The position numbers were made by a program, and so were the translations under genes. A DNA stretch of 64,000 nt from Cavia porcellus (lineage: Eukaryota; Chordata; Mammalia; Rodentia; Caviidae). The stretch spans positions 2,109,173-2,173,172 of the forward strand of contig NW_026947502.1 in the NCBI RefSeq assembly GCF_034190915.1, read 5' to 3'. The notes beneath the pieces were generated by a model that was given only the letters and a program-made list of their open reading frames with translations, did no database searches and was not told the origin of the DNA. Below, in pieces: positions 11,976 through 23,430 of the stretch. Each line of letters begins with the position of its first letter. The first letter of the stretch is position 1.

Positions 11976-12729
11976 CTATAATTTTTAACATAGGCTAGAT
12001 ACACTAACAAAAAGAAACAGGCTTAACCTACTCCTAACAGAGTAGGTTAGGAGGCATCCATTGAGATGCTCTGAATAGGAAATATATTCAACCTGAAAGA
12101 AGGTTAATAAACTGAAAGTCAAAGATGAGAAAACAAAGCTCTAAGTGACAGGGAACCAGAGAGAAATAGGGACAACTCACCCAGCAGCCACAGATAGGTT
12201 GGAAAGTTATGACACTTTTGTGCAGTGTAGAACTACAAAGCTAGAAGGAAGGAAAACCCTGTGGCTTTAGTAAGTAAAAGATCAAGCTGAGGGGTAAAAA
12301 GGTTTAGCACCACTCAGATAGATAACGGGTTGCCCCTTAATCTAAAAACTAAAGGAGTTAGTGGGACCCAAAATACACAAAGCATCCTGAGAAAGGGAAA
12401 GGTGAGGAATTGCCTAAAAAAGGAAGGCAGAGGACATTGTTAATAGAGTATCAGAATTTAAAAGCCACAGTAATCTATCGCTCTCCTTAGTTTGATTTTA
12501 TTTTGTTCAGGTCAGTCTACTCATACTAGATTTGAGGGCATAGATAGCTATCCCCAACATAGCAGGCTATACCACAGTAACTCTCCTTTATTTCCTATTA
12601 ACTTAAACTGAAGCCCTGTATTACTTACATTGTCTTACTATGACTGATCTTATTTGAAGCTGGTTTGTTAAACTGCTGTTTTGCTTTGACTGATCTTATT
12701 CAAATTTGGTATGCTTGATAACATTGAGT

Positions 12730-13640
12730 CTAAGAGTAGAGACAACCATGCTGATGATGACAAGATGTAATAACATACCCATTCCGGTTTGATATTAACT
12801 GCTTTTGAAGTCCTACAATGTCTCCAAAGTTATGTTTTTATTAAAATAGCTATGTAATGCTATGTTTAATTATTATGTCCGATGATGTGGACAACTCTAT
12901 TGAAAATAACAAGAGAAAGCATAGTGACTACTGTAGATCACCTAATAGGTTTTATGTCTTTTTCATTTCATGTTTTTTCTAACCATTTGTTTTTTTGTCT
13001 TATTACGATCTGTTTTTCCCTATAATACAGAAAGGATAGATATACATGTAGAGATTCACACATGGGAAGAATTTCTAAACAGTTTACAGGAACAGATTAT
13101 ATAATGCACAATGTAATGAACAGATAATCTGAAGAAGAGACACTAAGAAACCCAGTGCTAATTCTGTAACATTATGATATAAAATCTAGCAAAACTATTA
13201 TTCACTGTTCAGAGTGATATTAGTCTAGTCTTTTAAGTTCAATTTCAGCACACATAACTATAAGGACAGCTACTATGAAGAGAATGAGGGACATTATGGC
13301 AGTCACTATTGACTTCCCCAATGTCAGGTCTTGAAGACCCAAAAAGTCTTCATCACCCTGTTATGATTAGATTAGTTCTGTAATGTTCAGTATGTATTCA
13401 CTGTGTGTGAAGATGGGGACAACTATTTGGAAGAAAACTAGAGACAATAAGACAGATAGTGAAGATCTCCAGTGGACTTGCTTTGAAATCAGTGTTTCTT
13501 AAAATTGTTTCCTTATGATCTGTTTTGTTCTGTTTTGGTATGTTTAATCTTACCCTCTTTAAGATATGGGCAATTCTTTTGAAGATAGCAAGAGGCATTA
13601 CAGTAGCCATTGTTGATCACCTTGTATTTTGTTTTTACAT
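12730..13640 (+). repeat. Degraded tandem modules of about 150 bp in the element's 3' half
   Basis: The motif family 'GACAACTxTxTTGAAGA..A..AAGAGxxATTA.AGTxxCxxTTGATCACC' recurs near 12889, 13262, 13411 and 13566, with a weaker copy near 12741. Most spacings are 148-155 bp, with one larger gap. Copies are strongly diverged. Confidence 0.5.
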
Positions 13641-14081
13641 CATATACTATGTCTATTCTTGTTTTAACTGACTCCATTTTGCTTTGTCACATTTGGTTTT
13701 ATTCTCTTCAAACAAAGTAATAAGAACTGTAGGATTAATAAAACCTAAAATGTGTAATTGTTATTATAAAAAAAGAGAGGAAAAGAAAGTGCTCTAAAGG
13801 ATGTAACTGCATGTATGTTTAAGTGTATAAAACAGGTAATCCTATTACTAAGTTTTTGTTGGATCATTGAACAGAACTGTTTGCAGTCTCACTGTTTAAA
13901 TGTCTACTTTGTATGTTTTACTTTTGTAACTTGAACAGCGACTTCTAAGACGACAATATGTAATCTATCAACTAATGATTTCTGTTTTTTTGAAATTCTG
14001 TATTTTTTTTTACCTTTTTTCTGCTTTGCCTTTTTTTTCTCTTTAAATAAAATCCTTTATTAAAAAAAAGTTAGGTAATTT

Positions 14082-14529
14082 CAAGTAAGTGGTGGAGTCA
14101 GAAGTGAGCTTACTGCAGATGAAAGAATGAATGAATATAAAGAATCTGTAGCAGTCATAATAAATTACTGGAATTTTTTGATCCAGCAAGAAACAAATCA
14201 ATAAATAAATAACTGGAATTTTTGTGAAAAAAGTGAGAGACATGTATAGAAATAAGGAAGTAATAAATAATGGAAATGAAATAATAGAAAAGGTCTTGAT
14301 AATTTAAGGACAGAGAGCATTTTAATATATAAATAGCTAAAGAGAACAAAATGGTGGAGTAAAAACTAGAGAGATGGAAGATAGAGTACAAAATAATTTC
14401 AAAAAAAAATATTTATTTTATTTCTAAGACTAGGAATTCTACAGTATTATCAGTCATGTACAGAATTAATTTTCTTTCTTTCCACTTCACTATTTTCTCC
14501 TAATTTCAATAGGATGTCTTTATTGTAAT
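14082..14529. other. Intergenic sequence, no feature recognised
   Basis: AT-rich sequence between the HAL1-like insertion and the next L1; nothing coding seen. Confidence 0.35.
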
Positions 14530-16080
14530 CTAATAAATGCTATGACAAACCAACAGCCAATGGCATACTAAATAGTCAAATCTGAAAGCATTCACTAAAA
14601 TCAGGAACAAGACAAGAATGACCACTATCACCATTCCTGTTCAATACAGTTCTGGAAACAACAGCCAGAGCAATTAGACAAGGGAAAGAAATTCCCAATT
14701 TACAGTTATACTATGAAGCTACTACAATAAAAACATCATGGTACTGGCAAAAAACAAAAAACAGACCCAAGTGCTTCCACCAGAAGAAAGCCTCTTTAAT
14801 AAATGGAACTGAAAAAAACTGGCTTCCCACATATTGAAAATTGAACCTAGACCCGTATCTTTCACTATACAGTAATTAAAATTGAAGTAGATCAAATATC
14901 TAAATGTTAAAACAGAAACACTACATCTGTGGAAGAGAATAGGTTTAAAAAAAACTCTTGATAGGTACAACTTTTAATCTATGGCAAAGACTTTATGAAC
15001 AAAACCCCAAATACATAGGAAATATTACAAAGAATCATCAATTGGGAATGCACCAAATTAAAAAGCTTTTGGACAGTAAAATAAACCATCAACAGAGTGA
15101 AGGGACAACATATGGAATGGGAAAAAAAATTTGTCAGCTGTTCCTCAGACAAAGGGGTAACATCTAGAACAAAGAACTCAAAAAAAACCAGAATCACCCC
15201 TCTCCAAAAAAATTTAAAGTCCCAGTACAAATTGGGCATCACAAATGAATTGACATCTCCCAAATAAAGATGTACTAACAGCAAATGAATACATGAAAAA
15301 ATCTCTGGTTATTTGGGAAATGCAAGTTAAAATAATCCTGAGATTCTATCTCACTGAAAAAGAATGGCTATTGTTAAAAATAAAAAACAAATGCTGGCGA
15401 GGCTTTGGGGGAAAAAAGGAACACTTACATTGCTGGTGGGAATGGAAACTGATATAACCATTATGGAAACCAGTATGGAGATTCCTCAAAAAACTAAAAC
15501 TAGAAGTTCTGTCTGACCCAGGTTTTTCCCTCCTAGTTATCTTCCCAAAAGAGTGAGAAGCATCACAGATGCATACCTATGTTTATAGCAGCACAATTTA
15601 TAATAGCTAAATCTTGGAGACAGTCTTATGCCTATCAACAGATGAATGGATAAAAATAAGTGTGTTTATATACAACAGAGTACTACTCCGCCATAAAGGA
15701 TAAACTTGAGACTTCAGCAGAAAAATGGATGCAACTTTGAGGCCATAACTTTAAGTCAAATAAATCAGACACACAGGTTTAATTATCACATATTCCTCTT
15801 ATCTGAGAAACCTAAAGGGTGAATAAGCATAATGGATGACAGTTATTGGGAAATATGAGAAGGGGAACAAGGAGGATGAATGGAAGGAGGGAAAAGAAAA
15901 AAAGAAGAGAAGAAAAAGATGGAAACAAAGCTTTTGTGACTAGGGAGGGGACGAAGAGTTGAAGGGAGGGGAGGAGACTGGGGCAAAAAGAATCAAGATA
16001 TATTACACATAGATAAAAATGCTCCACAATAAATGTAATCAATGTGTATGAAAAACATGCACTAATAAAAAAAAGTTGAA
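14530..16080 (+). mobile_element. LINE-1 fossil: ORF2 C-terminal half and 3' UTR
   Basis: L1 ORF2 text runs in order from 'accactatcaccattcctgt' (about 14621) through 'atcatggtactggcaaaaaa' (about 14736) and 'cattgctggtgggaatggaa' (about 15428) to the 3' part. A purine-rich tract at about 15855-15990 precedes an A-rich end near 16075. All frames are broken. Confidence 0.85.
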
Positions 16081-17185
16081 AAAGATAGAGACAAGATATG
16101 GCAGACTCATAAATACAAAGCAGAGAGGACAGCAGGTGAATATCAAGCAATGCAGAATACAAGCAGAAATAAGACAAATCTCTTTAAGATGGTATTATAT
16201 CAGAAATAAGAGATTCCCTTTCATTAAACATTTACTTTTGTCAATTGTCTTGTTAGCTAAATACATGAGACAAAAGTTAAAAAGCCTGAAGTCAGACTGC
16301 TATGTGCATTCACCTTCAAAGCCCCAAGCTCTCATCACCTTGCCTCAGAAACTAGTATGCCACAAAGCATCTCTCATCACTGAGGTTCCTGTGCTGGCCA
16401 CAGGGTAACTGCAGAAAGGCACAGGACTTTTAAAGGTTAAGTGAAACTGGGAAACATGAGTCATAGAATGTGTTTGCTGTTATCCCATAAACTGCTGTTT
16501 CCCTTTTACCTTCTTCCTAGTCTGAGGTCTTTACCCCCAGTCCACTCCAGGTTCATATTAAGCAGACTCTTATACAAAAGTTTCACAGGTTTGCCTTACT
16601 TATGCAAATCGCTCTTAAAACCAGAAACAAACTTTTTGATACCATCATTCTTCCAAAAGATTTATACATCAAATGAAATAAATTAGGCTATCTCAACTCA
16701 TAAAAAAATCTATTAAAGTGATGAAGTTTTAGGCACCATAGCAGCAAAAGGTCTTCAGACATATACTTGCCAGTCCAAATCATTTTGCTTCACAAAATCC
16801 CAATCAGTTAAATCTCAATCATAACAGGAATTAAAAGTGAACCACCTAAGAATACACTTATTATTAGAAAATATGTAAGCTCTTTCTGATCAGTCTATAA
16901 AAACCTAACAAAGGCCACAATGAAAATATGAACTGAGCAAAGAACAATTTTGTTACTTAATAAGAGGAATAAATATTGTAACTGTAGTAGTCTTCTTCAA
17001 ATATCTACTTGAAATTCAAATCAGAATGGCATATTCTTACATTTTTATTGTTATTGTTGAAAGTTGGTAATAGATGATAAAATTTGACTGGAAGACTAAA
17101 TGTATAACAACAATAACTAAAATTCTGCAGAGAAAACTGAGGAGAGATTTGCCTTACAGAATAAAATAAATTCTAAAATAACAAA
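16081..17185. other. Intergenic sequence, no feature recognised
   Basis: AT-rich. Open frames up to 110 codons overlap the L1 tail and show no motifs. Confidence 0.35.
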
Positions 17186-17187
17186 AT

Positions 17188-17282
17188 AGCTGGGGACTTA
17201 GCTCAGCGGCATAAGTGCCTGCCTTACAAGCACTAGGTTGTGAGTTCGACTCCCAGTACCAAAATAAATAAATAAATAAATA
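17188..17282 (+). mobile_element. ID SINE
   Basis: A-box TAGCTCAGCGG and B-box GTTCGACTC, followed by CAGTACC and an (AAAT)n tail. Confidence 0.9.
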
Positions 17283-17317
17283 CAGAATAGTAAGACACAA
17301 CAAAATACAACTACAGA

Positions 17318-17400
17318 GGCCACGGATTAAGCTCAGTGGTGTGAAGTGCCTGCCTTGCAAGTGCAACATCATGTGCTGTGCCATGCTGTGATCCTAAATA
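17318..17400 (+). mobile_element. Degraded ID SINE
   Basis: It reads 'ggattaagctcagtggtgtg' and 'gcctgccttgcaagtg', then loses the B-box region. Confidence 0.65.
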
Positions 17401-17519
17401 CAACTACAGGATAGAACCTAGAAACGTAAGCTATCATATAATATAAATTAGGTACACAGAAATTCAGTACATTATAAAGGTTGCATTTTAAACCTATGGA
17501 GAATGAATATATTACTCAA

Positions 17520-17780
17520 TAGATGATCCTGGCTCAAACGTCATCTCAGGTGCACTCCTGCTCTCCTCTAAAGAGGCCTCCTAGTGTGCTCCAGCACATG
17601 GTTCTCCCAGCTCAGGTAATCATCCTCAAGTCTCAACATTTTCTCTCTACAGTCTGTTTCCCTAACAAGAAGGTAAGATCACAACCTGACCATTCTATTC
17701 ACTGCTGCCTTCTCATTCCCCAGGACCCTGTCCCACACATGGTAGTAGGTGCTGAATATTTGTTTAATGAATAGATGGAA
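17520..17780 (+). repeat. LINE-2 3' end fragment
   Basis: L2-like text including 'tggctcaaacgtcatctcag' near 17531, then 'cacatggtagtaggtgctga' and 'atatttgtttaatgaataga' at the end. Confidence 0.7.
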
Positions 17781-17815
17781 AGATGGATGAAATGGCCCAC
17801 ATCATATTGACTATG

Positions 17816-17836
17816 TAGGGTTAGGGTTAGGGTTAA
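17816..17836 (+). repeat. Short interstitial telomere-type repeat
   Basis: Just over three perfect TTAGGG units in a row, directly downstream of the L2 fragment. Confidence 0.9.
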
Positions 17837-18054
17837 GGGCAATTTTAAGTGTAAAAAGAAACTTTTAAAACTTACATTTTTAACATTATTTAAAGATGGG
17901 ACTGGAATGCACAGCCTATTCCCACAACTAGAAAATTAAAAAACCCAGCTAAGCTTGACATTCCCTATGCCAGTTGCAACTTGTAAGGTAAGTGTAACTC
18001 AACCAGACCGTGCATCTGATTTTTTTTTTTTTTTTTTGCTTGTTTTCAACTTTT

Positions 18055-18345
18055 TCTTGAAGGACAGCTTGGCTCAGTCTCAGACAAGGGTTGATTCTTC
18101 AGGCTCACCATAACCTAGACCTCTTTGTTAACTCCAATTAGCTTATATAACATAAATTTTGCCGACTAACATATGACATGCGTAACCAACTATAAAATAT
18201 CTTGTTATCTGCCTTTTCTATTTCTTTCTGAAAACACTACATAAGCAACTATTTTACCCCAAGACAGGGCTGATAATGTGAAACTGAGATTACCATCAGC
18301 CTGCTAGTGTAATAAAACTGTCTGCATTCCAAAGTTCCTTGGTGC
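18055..18345 (+). repeat. LTR-like sequence, family unknown
   Basis: The block ends with 'gtaataaaactgtctgcatt', a possible poly(A) signal context like that of an LTR. A similar ending, 'taataaacggttaccttcca', occurs at about 25877. No partner or primer-binding site was identified. Confidence 0.35.
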
Positions 18346-18802
18346 CATGTCTTCCATCTGGTCTGGTCCTGAGTTCCGCAGCAACTGAAGTGAGATCTCC
18401 GATTCAAAGTACATACAAGAAATTACAGACAGCCCAAGGGTATAAATTAAAAATTATAAGAGTAATAGAGAACAAAGAAAATATATATAATCTTGGAGTG
18501 TACAAAGCCTTCATAGCTAGGACTCCTTAGCCAAAGGAAAATAAATATAACTCCACAAAACTCATTTGTAGCAGACATGATAAACAAATTTAAAAGAAAA
18601 ATGTCATAATATAGGCAATTTATGGAAAGCATTACTATCCACATTATACAAAAGGTCTCATTTGTATAAAAATAACCCAAATGGCAAAGGAGGTAGAATG
18701 GTATTTTAAACAGTTAGAAGAAAGTATATCATAGTTGCTTCTGAGGTTTGGAGATTTAGAATTTTATGTTATAACCTTTAAAGTTTAAAAAAGACTGTAA
18801 GA

Positions 18803-18990
18803 AGCAAGGCATGGAAGTACCTACCTGTAATCCCAGCATTCTTGGAGGCTGAAGCAGAAGGATCTCAAGTTTGAGCCCAGTAATAGAAATTGAGTGATTT
18901 AATGAGACAGTATCACAAAAGGGGGTTGGGATTGGGATGTATTTTGGTGGAAAGACGCTAAGTCAGTTCCCTACTACTAAAAAAAAAAAA
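18803..18990 (+). mobile_element. Worn B1-like SINE
   Basis: It reads 'ggcatggaagtacctacctg', 'taatcccagcattcttggag' and 'gaagcagaaggatctcaagt', with a long A run at the end. Confidence 0.65.
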
Positions 18991-19430
18991 AAAAAAAAAA
19001 AAGACTACAAAAGATGATTAGGCCATATACCTAATATTTATATTCAGAAAACAGTACCATTTATAGGCAAAAATAAAGTCATTCTTGGGCAATGCATAGT
19101 AATAAAGACGAAAACAAGATGAATACAGGAAAATGGTTCTAATTTTGCAGAACATCTCCCAAATGCTACCACACTTCAAAATTTTGGTCAATTTACAGCT
19201 TATAATCACAGCTTCTAATTAGTCACTCATTTCCCATTACCTGCTGCGTAGTTCTAAGTGACCAGTCATTTTGAGATAGAGCAAGAAATTAAGGAAGTAT
19301 CTGTAGCCAGCTGATACCAAATATCTAGGCTAACGTCCTTTAACAGAAACTGATTAAATGATGGCATACTCACACAATAAAAGACAGAAGCTTCTTACAT
19401 ACATACCAATTTCCAAGATACCACAATGTT

Positions 19431-20135
19431 GTAATGGTTGACACACTGTGTCAACTTGAAAAGTTTAGAAGTTTAACTAAGGGACTCAGCAGGGAGCCAA
19501 GGTCCTTACTTTAGAAACATCCTCAGCCTGTCCAAGAGGCTGAGGATGCTATGCTCACCTCGAGGTGGGGGGCTGCTTACAAATAAAGAGAGGAAGAGAC
19601 TTGCTTCCCCTTACTTTTGCTCTTGCTGCTTTTGCTGCCTTCTGCCACCTTGAAGTGTGGCCAGACTGTCATGCCACCCTACTTTAGAGACAGCTGATTA
19701 TAGACTGAAACTTTTACAAACTGTGAGCTAATAAGCCTTTCCTTCCTTATTTTTGGGTGTTGAGTATTTTGTTCCAGCAACAAAAACAGAATTTGGTACC
19801 AAGGAAGTGGGTTGTTAGGGTGATTGTATCTGACCATATGATTCAAGAGCCTTTGGGAATGGCTTGTGGGAGAATCTCCACACTGAAAGAGTTTGGAGAT
19901 GCTGCCTGAAAGAGTAAGCACTGGAATGCCTTAGGCTGTCCTGTATGAGAGATTCTGGTCAAAGCTCCAACGACCAGAGGCTGACATATCCTGAGTGTAA
20001 GGACCAAGCTCACGAGGTTTCTGCTGGGAAGGACTACCCTGGGATTCTGGACTCCAGATGATACATATTATGGTTTGGCAAAAAGTCTGTCTGCATTTTG
20101 CTCCTGTCCAGGGATTGCCTGAAACCATGAAAAAC
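19431..20135 (+). mobile_element. MaLR 5' LTR plus truncated internal part
   Basis: The LTR (19431-19788) is collinear with those at 3337 and 5372. TGGTACC at 19794-19800 sits in the primer-binding position. The following sequence matches the start of the first element's internal part up to about 20135, where it breaks off; no second LTR is seen. Confidence 0.8.
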
Positions 20136-20407
20136 CGTAGCAATGTCAAGTATACAGTAGACATTGTTAATACTGTTATTTCTATCATGACCAGTGGAAA
20201 CTGAATATGATTTCATTCCATTACACGATCAAGAACTCAGCAGGCCAGGCCATCCACTGGCATCTGAGAACAAAAGGGACATTCAGAAGTTTTGTAAGAA
20301 ATACCCAACATTCTCCTACCTTTCTACTATGCCACAGATTCTATCCTGTGCAGAGAATCCCCCACACTGTATGGAAGTTAAGAGATCTGAGAGAAAAATG
20401 AGCTCAC

Positions 20408-20440
20408 CTGAGCTCCCAAAGGCAGAGGCCCAGCAGCCAT
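20408..20440 (-). CDS. First coding exon of the unnamed KRAB zinc-finger gene
   Basis: On the minus strand an ATG at 20440 opens 11 codons (MAAGPLPLGAQ) and meets a GTGAGC donor. It ends on a codon boundary, which is exactly what the KRAB-A exon at 8712-8838 needs. Length and style match the first coding exon of the ZNF354-like gene downstream (also 33 bp). A possible acceptor for the upstream untranslated exon is CTAG at 20472-20475. The assignment rests on phase, splice sites and the typical KRAB gene plan; it is too short for any homology claim. Confidence 0.7.
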
Positions 20441-20879
20441 TGTCTTCTCTTTCCTTCCCGGGGAGTCCCTCCTAGGGATGGTGCAGATTCCAAGGAGGCA
20501 GAACAGAAGGAAGAAAAGGAAAGGAGGTCAAGAGAAGTGAGATTTCTGAGACACCAGCAATAAAAACACCTAAAATGGATAAGATTTATAAGGTATCTTC
20601 AAAAAAAAAAAGAAAATGACAATGTTTATTTAGAGTTTGCTTTATTAAGATTATTTAGCTATATAAAAGCAAGATGAAATCAAAGACATGCTGTAATCCA
20701 GGTTAGGATAATCTTGATATACTAATTTGTCACTTATTTGAAATTAATCTATAACCAATATAATCCTACTCAATCTACACCTAAGTAAAAAAATACTTTA
20801 AAGTAATTATAGAAAAATGACTGAACTTAATTGTGTTATATAGCAGCCAGGAAATTTTTAAAGGACTTCCTATGAAGAC

Positions 20880-21240
20880 AAATATCACGGAAGTTAAATA
20901 AACTAATCTCATAGAAGTAGACAGCAGAACAATAGTTACCAGAGGCTGTAGAAGGGATGGCACAATAGAGGATGATTGTCAGGTATAAAAATACAAATAG
21001 GAGGGATAAGTTTTAATGTTCTAGAGCTCAGCAGGGTGTTTACAGTTAATAACAACAATGTATATTTCAAAAGACCTAGAAGGAAGGCTTTTAATATTCT
21101 CAATACAAATAAGTAATAAATATAAGGTCATAGATATGCTAATTACCCTTGTTCATTATACAGTACAGTGTATTATCACACTGTACCATACAAGTATGTA
21201 CATTATGTCAATCACAAATAAAATGAAATTTTAAATAATA
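20880..21240 (+). mobile_element. LINE-1 3' UTR fragment
   Basis: Typical old L1 tail: 'tagacagcagaacaatagtt', 'accagaggctgtagaaggga', and 'tcacactgtaccatacaagt' near the end. Confidence 0.7.
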
Positions 21241-21269
21241 AAATGAATACTGATGAGTGAGAACTTGCC

Positions 21270-21440
21270 CAGTAATTTTCCTTTTTTTTTCTTTTCTTTT
21301 GGAGACAGGGTCTCACTGTGTAGTTCAGGCTGGCCTTGAGTTCCCTATGTACCCAGACTGGCCTTGAATTCAAAGTGATCCTCCTGCCTCAGCCTCCCAA
21401 GTGCTGAGATTACAGGCATGAAATACCACACTGGGCACCC
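21270..21440 (-). mobile_element. B1-like SINE, antisense
   Basis: T-rich start, then GGAGACAGGGTCTCACTGTG and 'ctcagcctcccaagtgctga' as the complement of a B1 monomer. Confidence 0.85.
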
Positions 21441-21679
21441 AGTAATTTTTTTAAAATTCTAAGAACCTAGTATTATGGAAGAATCATTCATTCACCAAAC
21501 ATATTGTCAACCTAGTGTGTAAGAAGCACCATTCCAAATAATGGCAGTGTGTAGAGCTTTAAATGAAACAGATAAAGAATCCTCTTGGATGTTACAGTCT
21601 AAAAGGGAAAAGGATCAACAGAACAAATTAAAATCCAATATAGATAGTTCAGGAAAAAAAAACTATGTAAGAATTCAGG

Positions 21680-21784
21680 GGCTGGGAGAACAATTTAGTG
21701 GCAGAGCAGTATTTTAGCATGAATAAGGCTCAGGGTTCAATTACCAGGACCACAAAAGAAGAATAAGAAAAAAAAAAAAAAAGA
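21680..21784 (+). mobile_element. Diverged ID SINE
   Basis: GGGGCTGGGAGAACAATTTAG start, 'gggttcaattaccagg' B-box region and an A-rich tail. Confidence 0.7.
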
Positions 21785-22749
21785 ATTCAGCATATTAAAA
21801 GAATGACATTTCACATGGGCTTCCCATCTGGAAAAGAATGAAAAGGTACATGGAATAAAACAAAAGTATTAAATAACAGATGAACATTTTTGTGATTTCA
21901 TGAAACAGAACCTCTCCCCAAATGAGGGAATGTTACGTCTGTCCATATGAACATGTAATATTTTTATACAGTCAGGAAACGTATGCTGAGGTATCGACTA
22001 CAAAGTGTAAAAAGAAAATAGCTCAGTGACAAAGCACTTGTCTAGCATCCCCAAAACTCAAAAGCAAAAATAAAAAATGGCAAACTACCTAAAAATATCT
22101 GAGTTTTCAAAATGCAAACTTAACCCTATCATTTGCACTTCTCAGAAGGCTAAAGTCAATACTAACACCCAGAGTTGGTATGGCTCTATCAGGCACCGTA
22201 ACATTTCAACTATTATAGATAGAAACTGCTACTTTTTTGGAAGGATAGAGGCGGTATCCAAAGCCTTGAGGTATCCTTGACCTAGAAATTTCACTCGAAG
22301 AGATTTACAGAATAAGACTACAATCCACACATGTATAAAATGTATGAAGCCAGATAACCTATTATTACTTACAATATTAAGAGGAAAAACAGAAAAACCC
22401 CACAAAAACCTGAAAGATAACATATGACACAAGCACGCTTTCCCTCACGTTAAAATTTTGGTGTCAGCTGTTTTTAAAAATCTGTATTAGATGTGTTCAA
22501 AATATCAAATTTTTAGAAAAGTTTATACTATATGTTCCCTTAGGTTGTTACACAAACTCGTGGAGTTTAAGATTCCTGCGCTGCGACACTTAGCAAATAA
22601 ATTTCATAATTCAACTTTAAGACTAATGGAGAAGACATACTCATTTGTATACACATGTATACACATATGTCAACCGACATGAAGATGCTGACACATTTTT
22701 AATGCTTTTGCTTATCTACACTTTCTAATTTCACCAAAACGAACTTGTA
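21785..22749. other. Intron/intergenic sequence, mostly unassigned
   Basis: It contains a scrap of ID-like sequence near 22020. Part of 22080-22410 looks like a decayed old repeat, but I could not place it. Confidence 0.3.
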
Positions 22750-23430
22750 AGAAAACGCTTTGAGCCCTCCCCAACCCCGGAGAACGGCACAAGGCGGACC
22801 GAGGGCGCCCACGCCCGCACCCTCCATCTGAGGACGCGGAGGGCGGGAGCCGAGGGGCGCTCACACAAAGAGCGGGCCCGGAGGCCCGACCGCCGTCCCG
22901 CGCTCCGCCTTCCCGAGGCTGGCTGCACCGCCACCGCCGCGCGCCCGGAGGGCTGCAGGCCCGGTAACCCCTGCGAGGGGCGCGGGCGCCAGCGGCTCCG
23001 GGACTGCGTGCTGCGCCGGTCCGCAGCCCGGTACAGAGGAGGCGGTGTCCCCGGAGAGCGGGCGTCCGCCCCCCGCGCGTGGCCCGGGCCGTGAGGGGCG
23101 CACCTGCAGCCCGGCGGGCCGCGCTCCTCAGGGCCGGGGTGACGCTTCTCGGCGCACCCACGCCGGCCCCGCCCCTCAGGCCGCAAAAGCCGCACCCCAC
23201 AGTCCCGGCTCCTCCTCAGGGAGCCTGCGAGGCCCGCCACCCGCGCACTCAGAGCGCCACACTCACCTCGCGCCAAAGGAGCCCGTGGGACTCGCGGCGG
23301 GACGCGGCCGCACCCTCCGGCGCGTCCGACTACATTTCCCACTAGGCTGCGGGACCGCGGTGCGGAAGTACAGGTGCGCAGGCGCAGGAGGCGGGGCCAA
23401 AGAGTACGGGCTACTGCTGGCGGCAGGGTT
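22750..23430. promoter_or_regulatory. CpG island promoter of the first KRAB zinc-finger gene
   Basis: An abrupt block of very high G+C with many CpGs in AT-rich surroundings. On the minus strand GAGGTGAGT gives a good donor, placing the end of an untranslated first exon at 23267. The same minus-strand gene continues with coding exons at 20.4, 8.8 and 8.4 kb. An ETS-like GCGGAAGT (about 23362) and a GCGCAGGCGCAG NRF1-like string (about 23373) lie beside a ZNF143/SBS-type motif. Open frames across the island follow from its composition and are not claimed as genes. Confidence 0.8.
23329..23341 (+). promoter_or_regulatory. ZNF143/SBS-type motif ACTACATTTCCCA
   Basis: Perfect 13-base core of the ACTACAWTTCCCA element common in CpG promoters. 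It lies at the upstream edge of the island, just before the likely transcription start. Confidence 0.75.

Larger units (their letters stand above)
9987..14081 (+). mobile_element. Full-length ORF1-only LINE (HAL1-like) with 16-bp target-site duplications
   Basis: A 4.06-kb insertion is bounded by the perfect direct repeat AAAAGTTAGGTAATTT at 9987-10002 and 14066-14081. Its start ('aatggtggcttactaggaag' at about 10017) resembles L1/HAL1 5' UTRs. A decayed L1-type ORF1 follows at 10962-11975. After it come about 2 kb with no reverse transcriptase or endonuclease similarity, then AATAAA (14046-14051) and an A run. An L1-like element with ORF1 but no ORF2, ending in poly(A) and flanked by long target duplications, is the half-L1 plan, which must be mobilised in trans. 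The family name is inferred from this structure. Confidence 0.75.
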
